DNA from: Chrysochromulina tobinii | Lineage: Eukaryota; Haptophyta; Prymnesiales; Chrysochromulinaceae | Length of the DNA: 24,363 nt | NCBI GenBank assembly: GCA_001275005.1 | Contig: JWZX01003256.1 | Location: forward strand, 1-24,363 | Direction: 5' to 3' | In this document: in pieces, positions 16,212 to 24,363 of the stretch | How positions within the stretch are numbered: position 1 is the first letter of the stretch | How the letters are laid out: every line of letters starts with the position of its first letter | Notes under the pieces: model-generated | The model's database searches: none | Told to the model about the DNA's origin: nothing | What the model saw: the letters and a program-made list of their open reading frames with translations, nothing else | Program-made: the position numbers and the translations under genes

Positions 16212-17104
16212 ATGTCCGGTCTATGTCCGGTCGCCGCTCTCGGGGGACGACTGCGGCGACCGGCCTTCTCAAGTTCAACGCGCTGATCGCCGCGGCCAAT
16301 GCTTTCGGTGCGTTCGTCGCCGCTGCGGGCGGCCTCGCGATTGGCCAAGCGGCCGACTCGTTTGGTCTGTGGATCGCGGCGTCCTTTGTTTGGCTACCTA
16401 AGGCGTGGCAAGAGGGCATCTCGCTCTGGGCGGGTGAGCCAGCCTCGCCGCTGCAGAAGATTGCGGCACGAGCGAATGGATATATGGCGATTGCGGTGCA
16501 GTTTGCCGTGCCCACGACCTTGAACAATCTGGCCGGTGGCATCGCCGTTGGTATCAGCCCATGGCTCTCGGGGCACGTTGGCCTTCTGCGCCTCCCTTGC
16601 GATGATGGCGACCGGCTTCTACGTTTGGGGCAGCGGCTGCACTCGGTTCTCCGTGGCTCGCAGCTCGACGTGCGTCTCTTCACGTGCGTCTCATCTTTGG
16701 GACCCTCGCGTATGGGCAGGTGAGCGAGAAGCTGCAGGCCATGTGGAAGGCTCACATGCCCTTTCGGTTGGCACTGCCCCGTTTTCCTACGGATTCAGAT
16801 GCCATGTGGGAGGCTCACATGCCCTTTCGGTTGGCACTGCCCCGTTTTCCTACGGATTCAGATGCCCTGTGAGAGGCTCACGTGCCCTTTCGGTTGGCAC
16901 TGCCCCTGTTTCCTACGGATTCAGATGCCCTTGCGGCGCTGGTGCTCGTTGAGGGCGTCGCGATGCTCAGCATGCTGCTCGCATCGTTGCGTGGGCAGCA
17001 ATTTTTGGAGGGCGCCGCTATGAACACGCGTACATACAGTTGCGCGCGAGCGAGGGAAGCTGCCGGTGGCGCGCCTAATCGAGCTCGTCGTTCTGGGCAT
17101 CTGA
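16212..17104 (+). pseudogene. Broken multi-pass membrane protein gene
   Basis: Five hydrophobic segments of one apparent protein lie in order but in shifting frames. NALIAAANAFGAFVAAAGG, LWIAASFVWLP and GYMAIAVQFAVPTTLNNLAGG share one frame to about 16568. LAFCASLAMMATGFYVWG is in the next frame. RLIFGTLAYGQVSEKLQAMW and, after the repeats, LAALVLVEGVAMLSMLLASL are in the third. The last block would end at TGA 17102-17104 after another shift (GKLPVARLIELVVLGI). An in-frame TGA also interrupts the third repeat copy near 16870. A 14-bp duplication (acgtgcgtctc-tc) near 16670-16697 sits at one break. Short introns could explain part of this; CAG|GTGAGC at 16717-16725 is a fine donor. A decayed gene is the simpler reading. 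Family not recognised; upstream ATGs at 16212 and 16223. Confidence 0.5.
16738..16926 (+). repeat. 63-bp unit in three tandem copies
   Basis: Exact units at 16738-16800, 16801-16863 and 16864-16926 each begin gcc-tgtg and end cggattcagat. The period is 21 codons, so the frame AHMPFRLALPRFPTDSDAMWE is kept across copies. The third copy carries TGTGAG where the second has TGTGGG, making a stop. Each unit ends with a pyrimidine-rich stretch and CAG, so each could also act as a 3' splice site. Confidence 0.9.
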
Positions 17105-17601
17105 CATGTGGACATGACGCGCTCCGACTTTTGCGCCTTGGCAGTGGGCCTGCTCATCGGACTTCGGAGCAGGCGCGGGAGCCGCGTGATTTACGCACAT
17201 CTTCTGCAGCGACCAGCTCTTGGCGCCGGAGCGACGCGCGGTACGTCGCGTGATGGGTTCGGCATTGACCTCCTCCCGGAAAAGGGTGTGCACTCCAAGT
17301 TCAATGTGTGCCTTCTTTCCACCATTAACTTCACTTGGACCCTGTGTGCGCACTCCTGGTTCACGTTCTTTCGAGTCGCCCGGCCTTCTTCATATCTCAG
17401 TCCGTTGAATTGTACGTGTCCGGCGGCAACGATTCGATTGTCCTATGAACGGGTGGACCGGACGGGGTGACCGACTAACCAGATAAGGACTGCGTATGCG
17501 TGTGCCGTATATACTCGCACTGCGTGTAAAGATTTGTCTGGGACGGCGCGTTTTTTGTCCTCGCGGCCGGCGAATCTTTCTTCGGCGTAGCAGGAGCCCG
17601 A
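17105..17601. other. Intergenic, no gene recognised
   Basis: About 500 bp between the broken membrane gene and the next ATG. Two unrelated open frames cross it but show no domain, hydrophobic pattern or repeat that I can support. Bases 17400-17520 are less GC-rich and may hold the promoter of the gene at 17602. Confidence 0.4.
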
Positions 17602-19535
17602 ATGCGCGCTGGCGCGCCCGCGACCGATGGTGCTGGCCCGAGCGAGGTGCATGGAATGGGCGGCAGGCAAGTTACGCGGTCGTGGAGACCAGCTAGTCAC
17701 CGATCGAGTTTCCTGGGCTCGTTCGTCGAGGGTGACGTACCCACGGTGGTGACCCCTACACGCCACGGCCACACCTCGCCGACGTACTCAACCCAGTTCG
17801 TCACTGCGGGGGGCTCGTCGTCAACTAGCCCTTCCGCTCTGTCAACTAGCCCTGTTCAGACTGCGAGCTTGAGCACAGCCGTGGAAGCAGAGCAGGAGGA
17901 CAGGCTGCGAGCAGGAGCACAGACCTCCAAAGCGGCAGCCGCCGCAGCGGCAGCCGCCGCAGACACCGAGGAGCCCCGGGCGATCTGCGGGAGGCTCAAG
18001 ATGGATCTCCAGCCCGGCGAGCTCGAGAAGATGATGGAGGAGGCAGACACTGAAGAGCCCCGGGCGATCTGCGGGAGGCTCAAGATGGATCTCCAGCCCG
18101 GCGAGCTCGAGAAGATGATGCAGGAGGCGAACCCCGACGGCTCGGGGCACGTCGACTTCGGCGAGCCTGTGGCCACGGTGGGCGAGCAGTCGAGAAAGGG
18201 CGGTAAGTCCGCCGAAGTGTACCAAAAGGCGCTCGACGCGGTCAACGAGGCCTCAAAGGAAGGGGCCGATTGGGTTAAGGGTCTGAACCCGCTGGTCGCG
18301 GCGGCGCAGCTCGCCAAGGCGAAGCAGCCGGCGCGCCGCGCCTTCCTCGGCGCGCCCACGAATGGCTCGTACGCGCTCGTTGCCGAGATGGGCACGCCCC
18401 CCGATGCGGACTGCTCCGAGCGCGCGCGTGACAAGGTGCTCGGGTTCTTCATCGCGCAGAACACGCTGTTCATGGTGCTCGCGGGGATCGGCGCGCTCGT
18501 CATCGTAGGCTTCGGCGTCGCCATCGGCGTCTTCCTCCTCTCGGCCATCATCGGCGCCGAGATCTTCACCCTCACTGACATCTACCCAGAGTGCGCGAAC
18601 AAGACGCATTCCATCGAGCTCTACCTGGAGCGGAACCCGGGCAAGTTCTGGACAGAACGGGACGGGCAGTACGCTCCAGCGACGCACAACAAGGTCGACC
18701 GCGTCTTCGGCCAGGGCATGCACAAGGTGTGCACCGAAGGCCAGCTCTGGTTCAATATCTGCATCAAGGTCTTCATCTTCGTCTTCTCGTACATCAACCT
18801 CTTGCCGGTGCCTTGGCGCTTCGCCATCCTCTGCGATGCATACGACACGGCCAGCCGCAACAAGGGCCAGGTCGGACTGATGGCCTTCTGAGTGCGTCCT
18901 TGATTGTGTCCCTCATCAGGTCGGCACCTCCTTATGTCTCTGATGACCTCTGAGTGCATGCCGATTGCGTCCCTCATCAGGTCGGCGTCGACTTCTACGG
19001 CCGGCCGACCGAAGCGCTCTGGTTCCACCTGCCAATGCACACGCGCAAGATCGTTGCCTGGTGCCTCAACATCGGCTACGTGGCGCACTACGTCTCGCTG
19101 GGCACCCACATCTACTATTGGGAGTATTGGGACACACAGGGAATGCCCGGGGCTCCGGCGGTCAATATTCCCTTCATCATCTCCATCGTCGTCCCCATCA
19201 TCGGGGCACAATTCCAAGGTGCGGCCGAGAAAACGGTGATGAAGACCAACCCGAAGCGCTTCCCGCCCACGTTCGATGAGTACCTTGCCAAGGCCAAGGC
19301 CGACTACGCTGAGGACCTGAGGACCGGGAAGGCGACGCGCTTGGGGTGTGGCCTCGGCTTTCTCAAGCACGTGCTCAAAGCCCAGGCGCAGATGAAGAAG
19401 GACCAGGAGGAGTTTGAAGATCTCTGCGGGTTCAAGTCGTCCAAAATGGCAGGCACAAAGGACTCCGAGTCGCCACTCCCGAAGACAGTTGTCGTTCCCA
19501 ACGCTCCTCCGCCGTCCACTACAGATGCGGTTTGA
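17602..19535 (+). CDS. Multi-pass membrane protein with duplicated EF-hand-like segment (one intron)
   Basis: Splicing 17602-18870 to 18981-19535 gives 607 residues in a continuous frame. The first about 120 residues are Ser/Thr/Ala-rich. A 28-residue unit (with GRLKMDLQPGELEKMM) then occurs twice, the second copy running into NPDGSGHVDFGE, an EF-hand-like loop with Asn at position 1. The membrane part has a long hydrophobic pair (LFMVLAGIGALVIVGFGVAI and on), an extracytosolic Cys-containing loop with one sequon (NKT), FNICIKVFIFVFSYINLLPVPW, then after the intron GVDFYGRPTEALWFHLP, IVAWCLNIGYVAHYVSLG and NIPFIISIVVPIIGAQ. The C-terminal about 90 residues are charged and cytosolic-looking. 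I recall similar uncharacterised algal membrane proteins but cannot name a family. Without splicing, translation stops at 18891 after 429 residues. Confidence 0.75.
17962..18129 (+). repeat. 84-bp in-frame tandem duplication
   Basis: Copies at 17962-18045 and 18046-18129 are nearly identical in DNA and encode two 28-residue units beginning DTEEPRAICGRLKMDLQPGE. Only the second copy continues into the Ca2+-loop-like segment, so the duplication copied the entering helix of the EF-hand but not its loop. Confidence 0.9.
18871..18980 (+). other. Intron flanked and split by copies of its splice-site octamer
   Basis: A 110-bp phase-0 GT-AG intron joins NKGQ to VGVDFYG. The octamer CAGGTCGG spans the 5' site (18868-18875) and the 3' site (18978-18985), and occurs once more inside (18917-18924). 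The inner and 3' copies lie in an imperfect duplication of about 37 bp (ctgagtgc...ctcatcaggtcggc) offset by 61 bp. Confidence 0.75.
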
Positions 19536-20709
19536 CGTGACGCTTGAGTTGCGCCGTTACGGGCGCATGCATGCGAACATTGTCGAGGCGGCAGCCGACG
19601 ACGCGACCGCACGTTGCGCTCAACATGGCGCTCAGCGGGTGCATGTGCCCGTTTGACAGGTGCACAGATGTTTCAATGAAGGATCTATTGAAAGAGGGGC
19701 GCGCGGAGAGGCCGAGAATGCGGGCGCCAAGGCGTCTGGTGACCGGAAAGTCTCTTTTGCGTGTGGTTCGCGCGCGTCCGCACCGAAAGTGTGTCACGCG
19801 GCGAGTCCGGCGTAATCTTGGCTTTGGTCGTCTGGGGTTCACCTTGAACCGTCAGTCGACGGACGCCTTAGATCAAACGCGACTCGCGCGAGAGCTACGC
19901 GAGAGCGAGCGGAGCGGAGATAGTTCAGATCCAGCCGGAGCGTGGAGCGGCCGACCACGAAGCTCTCAGCAAGAACGCGCGAGCCGCGGTCGGTTCTAGT
20001 CACTAGTGGATTTGCACACCCATTCCTCATACCCTGATTTCAAACTGAGTGGACTGAGAGTCGCCTGAGGCACACTGGAGAGGGCCAGGGATACGCTCGC
20101 ACTTTGTCGCTCTGCGGGCGCTGACCCTGACGCTGAAAGGTCTGTGGGTTCCGTCTGAGTTTTGTCAACCGCCGCCCCCATAGCGCATAGGGTTTCGTCA
20201 TACGTCCTCAGGGCGCGGATTTACTGGCCAGTTACCGCCCCCCCCCGCCCCGGCCCCCGCCCCTCCCGCGGCGCGCCCGGTGTTTGGTTATAGTTTTTTA
20301 GTTCAAAAACCCTAAACCGCTCGAATCACGTAATTCTAGCCTAAAATCGACCGTTGAGCGTTGTGACCGTATGCGATGGAAGCCGTAGGCCGACGAGCCC
20401 GTAGGAAGCTAGGTTCCACCAGCCATCGCGAGTGGAGATGGATGACTACGATCAAGCGAGTCGTAAAATACCTATGGCTAGCCGGGACCCGGGTACGTCG
20501 CGCGTATGCGGTGCGGCCGAAAGGCGCGCCGTGCTGGCACCACCCGATTCACCGTTCTTTCCGGATTGATGATTGGCGCATACTATATAGACTAAATCTG
20601 TAAATGAGGTCTTGAACTAGTTAGAATCAGATCCGCTAAAGTAAGCCGTGACGCCGTATACAGTAAGGATACGCGCGCGCGTCGTCTGCCGCGCTGCATC
20701 TGCAAAGCG
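19536..20709. other. Non-coding convergent region, 1.2 kb
   Basis: No gene is supported between the membrane-protein stop and the glycosyltransferase stop. Base composition varies: 20239-20276 is a C-rich run with ten consecutive C (i-motif or quadruplex potential on the other strand), and 20280-20350 is AT-rich. A small perfect palindrome, ctcgcgcgag, lies near 19883. One 75-codon frame at 20376-20603 shows no conserved pattern. No tRNA-like or snRNA-like structure was recognised by eye. Confidence 0.5.
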
Positions 20710-22384
20710 CTACTGCTTCGTACACGTCCACATCGTCTTCAGAAGATCTTTGTGGCTCATGATGGTGAGCGAGATCGGCGTGGTCTTGTCGCCAGTGGCG
20801 AAGCCCACTTTAGCATCGAGCTGCTGGCCGCTCCCGTCAATGAAGATGCACGCGTACACGGGACACGCGGGCTCGAGAGTCGGGTCGTTCATCGTGCCCC
20901 AGCGGCTCCTTGTGCCGCCGAGACCGTTCACGTCGCCCGCATCGGAGAGCTGCAGCGACTCAGTCCTCCGCGGGGCGTCCGCGGAGGTGCAGATCCAGTC
21001 GGTCGCGCCAAGTTGCCCCACGAGCGGCATCGTCTGCTTCTCTGTCGCGAAGCCGTTCTGGTGGCGGGAGAACCATTCGAGCCGTCGCCGCCCGTAGACC
21101 GACTGGATGAGCCGCTGTGCGCTGCCAGGTGGCGGCTGCCGCCTCCAGCCGCTGATGTTGCCCATGGCCTCGTTGAATGCGTTGATGAGGTAGAAGGCCG
21201 CCGCGTTGGCCTTTTCGGGCGGCTGCGGCAGCGGGTACGGCGGGTTCTCATCCGAAAAGTGCCGTTTGTCCAACGAGAATTCGCCGATTGTCCCAAGGCT
21301 GGCACGGCTTGCCGTCGAGCATGTACTCAAACTGGTACGTGTAGTGGAAGAGCCAGTAGCGCCGCGGGAAGCCGGTGAGCTGCTGCCTGCTCGAGAGCGC
21401 GCCGGGCTCCACCTGGAAGTCAGAAAACTCCTGGTGGCGCAGCCCAATTTTCGCAGCAGCGATCGCATAGCCCCACATCTCGATGACCCAGCCCAGCTTG
21501 CTATCCGCCTCCGGGTTCACCTTGAGCTTCTCGGAAAGGTCTTTCCACTCGCGCGCGATGCTCTCGAGGTCGTTCTTGTGCACCACCACGGGCGACGGCC
21601 CGATCGACTGCACGCGCTTGTAGCCCTCCGAGCCGCCTTCTGGCCACATCTTCTTGATGATGTTCGCGTGCGCCGGGTTGGGGCCCATGTAGTTGAAGAT
21701 GTATGCCATCGGCGAGCCCGGCTTCGCGCGGTTGGGCAGCGGCTGCGTGAGGATGTGGTCCGTTTCGGCAATGTAGACGTACTCCTCGGTCACCTTCTCG
21801 CGCCAGTACGCCGTCTGCAGGAACTGCACCACCGAGTACGGCCGATTGATCACACGGTACCCATGGAAGCGCATGAGGTCGTTGTTATCGTACTCCTTGA
21901 CGAAGTACGACGGGATTTCGCCCTCGATCCCATCCGGATCGCCGTTCCCGTTGGCCACGAGGCGCGTGAAGCCGGTGAGCTCGGTACACACACCCGCTGG
22001 GTCGAGCGCGCGCTGCTTCTTCCAGTGGAAATACATCACGCGGCACTGCCACTTCTGGTACACCTGCGACGTCGCCGTAAGGATCGTGTGGTACGGCTTT
22101 CGTTCGGGCGAGCACGAGGCGGCGGCGGTGGCCGTCGTCGGCTTCGCCGTTGCGGCCGTGCCTGCGGCTGGAGTGCCGAGAGCTCCGCTGCTGCTACTGC
22201 TGGAAGTTCTGCTGCTGGCACGCCGGATGTGCTGCTGCTGGAGCACGAGGGCGAGGTCGCGCTGCCCGAGGGTTGTGCGCGGGCGCTCCGAGTGCTGCTG
22301 ATACTGGGTCGAGCGCGCCCACGCGAGGAACGTGACGAGGACGAATGGAATCAGCGCCAAGAGGAACTGGATCGCGGCCGCCAT
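20710..22384 (-). CDS. HPAT/SERGT-like Golgi glycosyltransferase, apparent frameshift
   Basis: A type II membrane protein: residues 5-22 form a signal anchor, then a Ser/Thr/Ala stem to about 95. The catalytic region begins YHTILTATSQVYQKWQCRVMY, followed by FTRLVANG, VINRPYSVVQFLQ, YIAETDHILTQPLPN (DxD-like ETD at 207-209), IGPSPVVVHK, GWVIEMWGYAIA and LFHYTYQFEYML. This order matches plant hydroxyproline O-arabinosyltransferases and the related peptidyl-Ser galactosyltransferases. Near codon 362 (plus 21291-21301) the frame shifts by one base, and the family pattern resumes at once as IGEFSLDKRHF. There is no room for an intron. Downstream the frame stays open about 195 codons. After INAFNEAM the tail (WICTSADAPR..., ending CTKQ) is an extra Cys-containing domain of unknown type. 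Treated as one gene with an assembly error or a mutation: 557 residues if one base is discounted. Confidence 0.82.
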
Positions 22385-22562
22385 GTGAGCCCTACGAGGC
22401 GCGTGAAAGTTTCAAGTTTCGAAACGCTCCCCGAAGAAGAACGTCACGTAACCCCGTTCGGATCCCATGTTTCTTCGCGTCCTTTTGGGCGTCGATAGCC
22501 CTTGTTCCTGGCGCCGGTCGACCGCCCTCCTCTGCCTCTTCATACTGGTGGGAGCAGCGTCC
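22385..22562. promoter_or_regulatory. Divergent promoter region of glycosyltransferase and DCAF7
   Basis: A 178-bp gap between the glycosyltransferase ATG and the preferred DCAF7 ATG. It includes acgtcacgtaac at 22441-22452, a CRE/G-box-like ACGTCACGT, which is a plausible but unproven site. An upstream in-frame ATG at 22467 would add 32 residues to DCAF7. Confidence 0.4.
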
Positions 22563-23809
22563 ATGTCCGCCTCCAGCCTCCACGCTGGCTTGGCCTTGGA
22601 AGCCAAACGCAAGGAGATCTACACATACCAGGCGCCGTGGCTCATCTACGGCATGAACTGGTCGGTCCGTCCGGATCAGAAATTCCGCCTCGCAATCGGC
22701 TCCTTTGAGGAGGAGTGCGTGCTCTACCTCTGCCCGCGCGCGCGCCGCGCGCTTTCTCTCTCTCGCGCACGCCAGCTATCGGCGGCCGCCTGAGGCGCAT
22801 GCTGCCTCGCCGTCAGGCAGCCGCAGGCAGCCCGTGGTGCGAGGGCTCTGGCCACGCTGGTAGCCTACTACCATCCCACGAACTGCTTGCAAGTGCAGAC
22901 CTGCCAATCGCATGTGCCGCGTCGCGCAGGTACACCAACTCAGTGCGCATCGTGCAGCTGGATGAGGAATCGTACCAGTTCGTCGACTGCGGCGGTTTCG
23001 AGCATCCTTACCCGACGACCAAGATCATGTGGATGCCCGACACGACAGGGCAGCGGCGTGATCTGCTTGCGACGACAGGCGACTACCTGCGATTGTGGAA
23101 CGTGACGGACAACAAGTCCGTCCGGCTCGAGGCGCTGCTCAACAACAACAAGAACACTGAGTTCTGCGCGCCGCTCACCTCCTTCGACTGGAACGAGCAG
23201 GACCCGAACATCATCGGCACCTCGTCGATTGACACGACCTGCATTATCTGGGACATCTCGAAGATGCAGGCAAAGACGCAGCTGATCGCGCACGATAAGG
23301 AGGTGTTTGACCTCGCCTTCGCGGCGGGCGTCAACGTCTTCGCCTCAGTCGGCGCCGACGGCTCCGTGCGCATGTTCGATCTGCGCGCGCTAGAGCACTC
23401 AACGATCATCTACGAGTCGGCTGACGCGCAGGGTGGCTCGTCGCCGCTGATCCGGCTAGCGTGGAACAAGCAGGACCCGAACTACCTGGCGACGCTGACG
23501 ATGGACTCGCACAAGGTCATCATCCTCGACATCCGGGTCCCCTCGCTACCCACAGCCGTGCTCGACGGCCACTCGCAGTGCGTGAACGCGCTCGCGTGGG
23601 CGCCGCACTCGTCCTGCCACATCTGCACGGCGGGCGACGACAACCAGGCGCTGATATGGGATCTGTCAAGCCTAGAGCAGGAGTCGATCACCGACCCGAT
23701 CCTCGCCTACTACGCTGAGTCGGAGGTGAACCAGCTGCAGTGGTCCAGAGGACAGCCCGACTGGGTCGCCATTTGCTTCGACAAGAAGTTGCAGATCCTG
23801 CGTGTCTGA
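22563..23809 (+). CDS. DCAF7: WD40 protein DCAF7/WDR68 (AN11/TTG1 family), one intron
   Basis: Splicing 22563-22714 to 22930-23809 gives 343 residues, essentially the family length. Near-invariant family stretches are visible in order: [127 protein letters not shown] and a C-terminal LQILRV. The family is a WD40 adaptor that binds DYRK/HIPK kinases and CUL4-DDB1 in animals, and bHLH/MYB factors in plants. The intron interrupts codon GAG (GA|G) within SFEEEYTNSV and is phase 2. ATG 22563 is preferred because it gives the usual short N-terminus; ATG 22467 would add a hydrophobic leader foreign to the family. Confidence 0.93.
22715..22929 (+). other. Intron of DCAF7
   Basis: A 215-bp GT-AG intron, donor GTGCGT and acceptor CGCAG, defined by family continuity on both sides. 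Its first 60 bp are rich in alternating CG followed by a CT run. Confidence 0.88.
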
Positions 23810-24165
23810 GCGTGCGGCAACGCGCCTGGCGCGAGCGGGACCGCCCCGTCCGATTCCGTCTTCTCTCCTCCACCGCCACGCGCCACGTGCCACGTGCATT
23901 GCGTCTTTGTCGCTGAGTGGTGCCTGAGTGTCGTGCTGTCGTCGTGCGCCTCGGCATTACGTGATGTCGACCGCGCGCCGGAGCGCGGTCCGGCCGGGGG
24001 GAGATGTCCTGTGTCGCGTCCTTGAATGTGTCTCCCTGTCCGCATCGCGGTCACGCGTGTTGCGCATCCGCATGAGGCATGAGCCAGCATGTGTGTGTCG
24101 GAGTGAATGCGAGTTATCTGAACGAGCCAGAATTTCAATTACAATTTGGCTTTTGAGCCCTGGCC
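23810..24165. other. 3' flank of DCAF7, no gene recognised
   Basis: Roughly 350 bp of non-coding sequence after the DCAF7 stop. An AT-richer patch at 24130-24155 (aatttcaattacaatttgg) could be near a transcript end. Nothing else is supported. Confidence 0.4.
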
Positions 24166-24343
24166 TCGACAACTCGACAGGAAACTCGACAGTTACTCGA
24201 CAGCTAGTCAAAGCTCCTCGACAGTTACTCGACAGAGCTACTCGTGACTCCATGTGCCTGTGCGTCAAGGTGTCAAGCTCGACAGCTTGACAGCTCGACA
24301 GACCTCGACAGACCTCAACAGGCTTCGACACGAGGTCTCGACG
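24166..24343. repeat. Cluster of TCGACAG heptamers
   Basis: TCGACAG occurs exactly at 24174, 24186, 24197, 24218, 24229, 24279, 24295 and 24305. One-base variants or shorter forms lie at 24166, 24287, 24315, 24325 and 24338. A 19-base block (ctcgacagttactcgacag) is repeated perfectly at 24185-24203 and 24217-24235. All copies share one orientation. The array may continue beyond the window. Confidence 0.9.
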
Positions 24344-24363
24344 TGTTGCACGCCGGTGTGAAA

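Noticed and set aside
20291-20320. aaaccctaaacc resembles plant-type telomere repeat
   Set aside because: Only about 1.3 units, with no array around it; it is expected by chance in an AT-rich patch.
20376-20603. 75-codon open frame in the non-coding region
   Set aside because: It is basic, lacks any recognisable motif, and lies in sequence with variable composition; no support beyond an open frame.
22467-22562. Hydrophobic N-terminal leader on DCAF7
   Set aside because: The WD40 family is soluble with a short N-terminus; the second ATG at 22563 gives the normal length. An N-terminal extension remains possible but unsupported.
1-24363. CRISPR array, tRNA, rRNA or viral gene cluster
   Set aside because: No regular repeat-spacer array, no tRNA arm motifs and no conserved rRNA blocks were seen on either strand; all recognised genes are eukaryotic nuclear types.

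Overview
The window looks like nuclear DNA of a GC-rich unicellular eukaryote, most likely a secondary-plastid alga of haptophyte type. Several genes read through only after removing GT-AG introns (TIM9, DCAF7, a multi-pass membrane protein, a TPR protein). There is a mitochondrial TIM9, a Golgi hydroxyproline/serine glycosyltransferase, a mRNA cap methyltransferase of the PCIF1 family, and one protein with a signal-peptide-like, plastid-type leader. The haptophyte assignment is inference from composition, short introns and gene content; no marker here is diagnostic.

Layout, left to right: an EF-hand/RGG protein (+); a large IQ/EF-hand-like repeat protein (-); a secreted class 3 lipase (+); a PKA-like AGC pseudokinase (-); a PCIF1/CAPAM-like m6Am methyltransferase (+); a TOG-domain (CLASP-like) microtubule protein (-); TIM9 (+); a small putative plastid protein (-); a myristoylatable TPR protein with a dynein-AAA-like C-terminal region (+); a broken membrane-protein gene with a triplicated 63-bp unit (+); an intact multi-pass membrane protein with EF-hand-like repeats (+); an HPAT-like glycosyltransferase with an apparent one-base frameshift (-); and DCAF7/WDR68 (+). 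The right edge is a cluster of TCGACAG heptamers.

The organisation is very regular. Every minus-strand gene is head-to-head with the next plus-strand gene, giving five divergent pairs with about 116-262 bp between start codons, so each short gap is probably a shared promoter. The converging ends hold the longer non-coding stretches. No operon-like or mobile-element pathway logic is visible; the proteins belong to unrelated housekeeping and accessory processes.

The most unusual signals are: a 32-bp element (29/32 identical, with a core of 25/26) placed 30 and 32 bp upstream of the start codons of two unrelated genes, the lipase and the pseudokinase; a PKA-like kinase with most catalytic-site residues replaced but an intact activation/P+1 region; an intron bounded by copies of its own splice-site octamer, with a third copy inside; and the TCGACAG array with near-helical spacing. 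All functional calls come from reading motifs by eye, without database searches.
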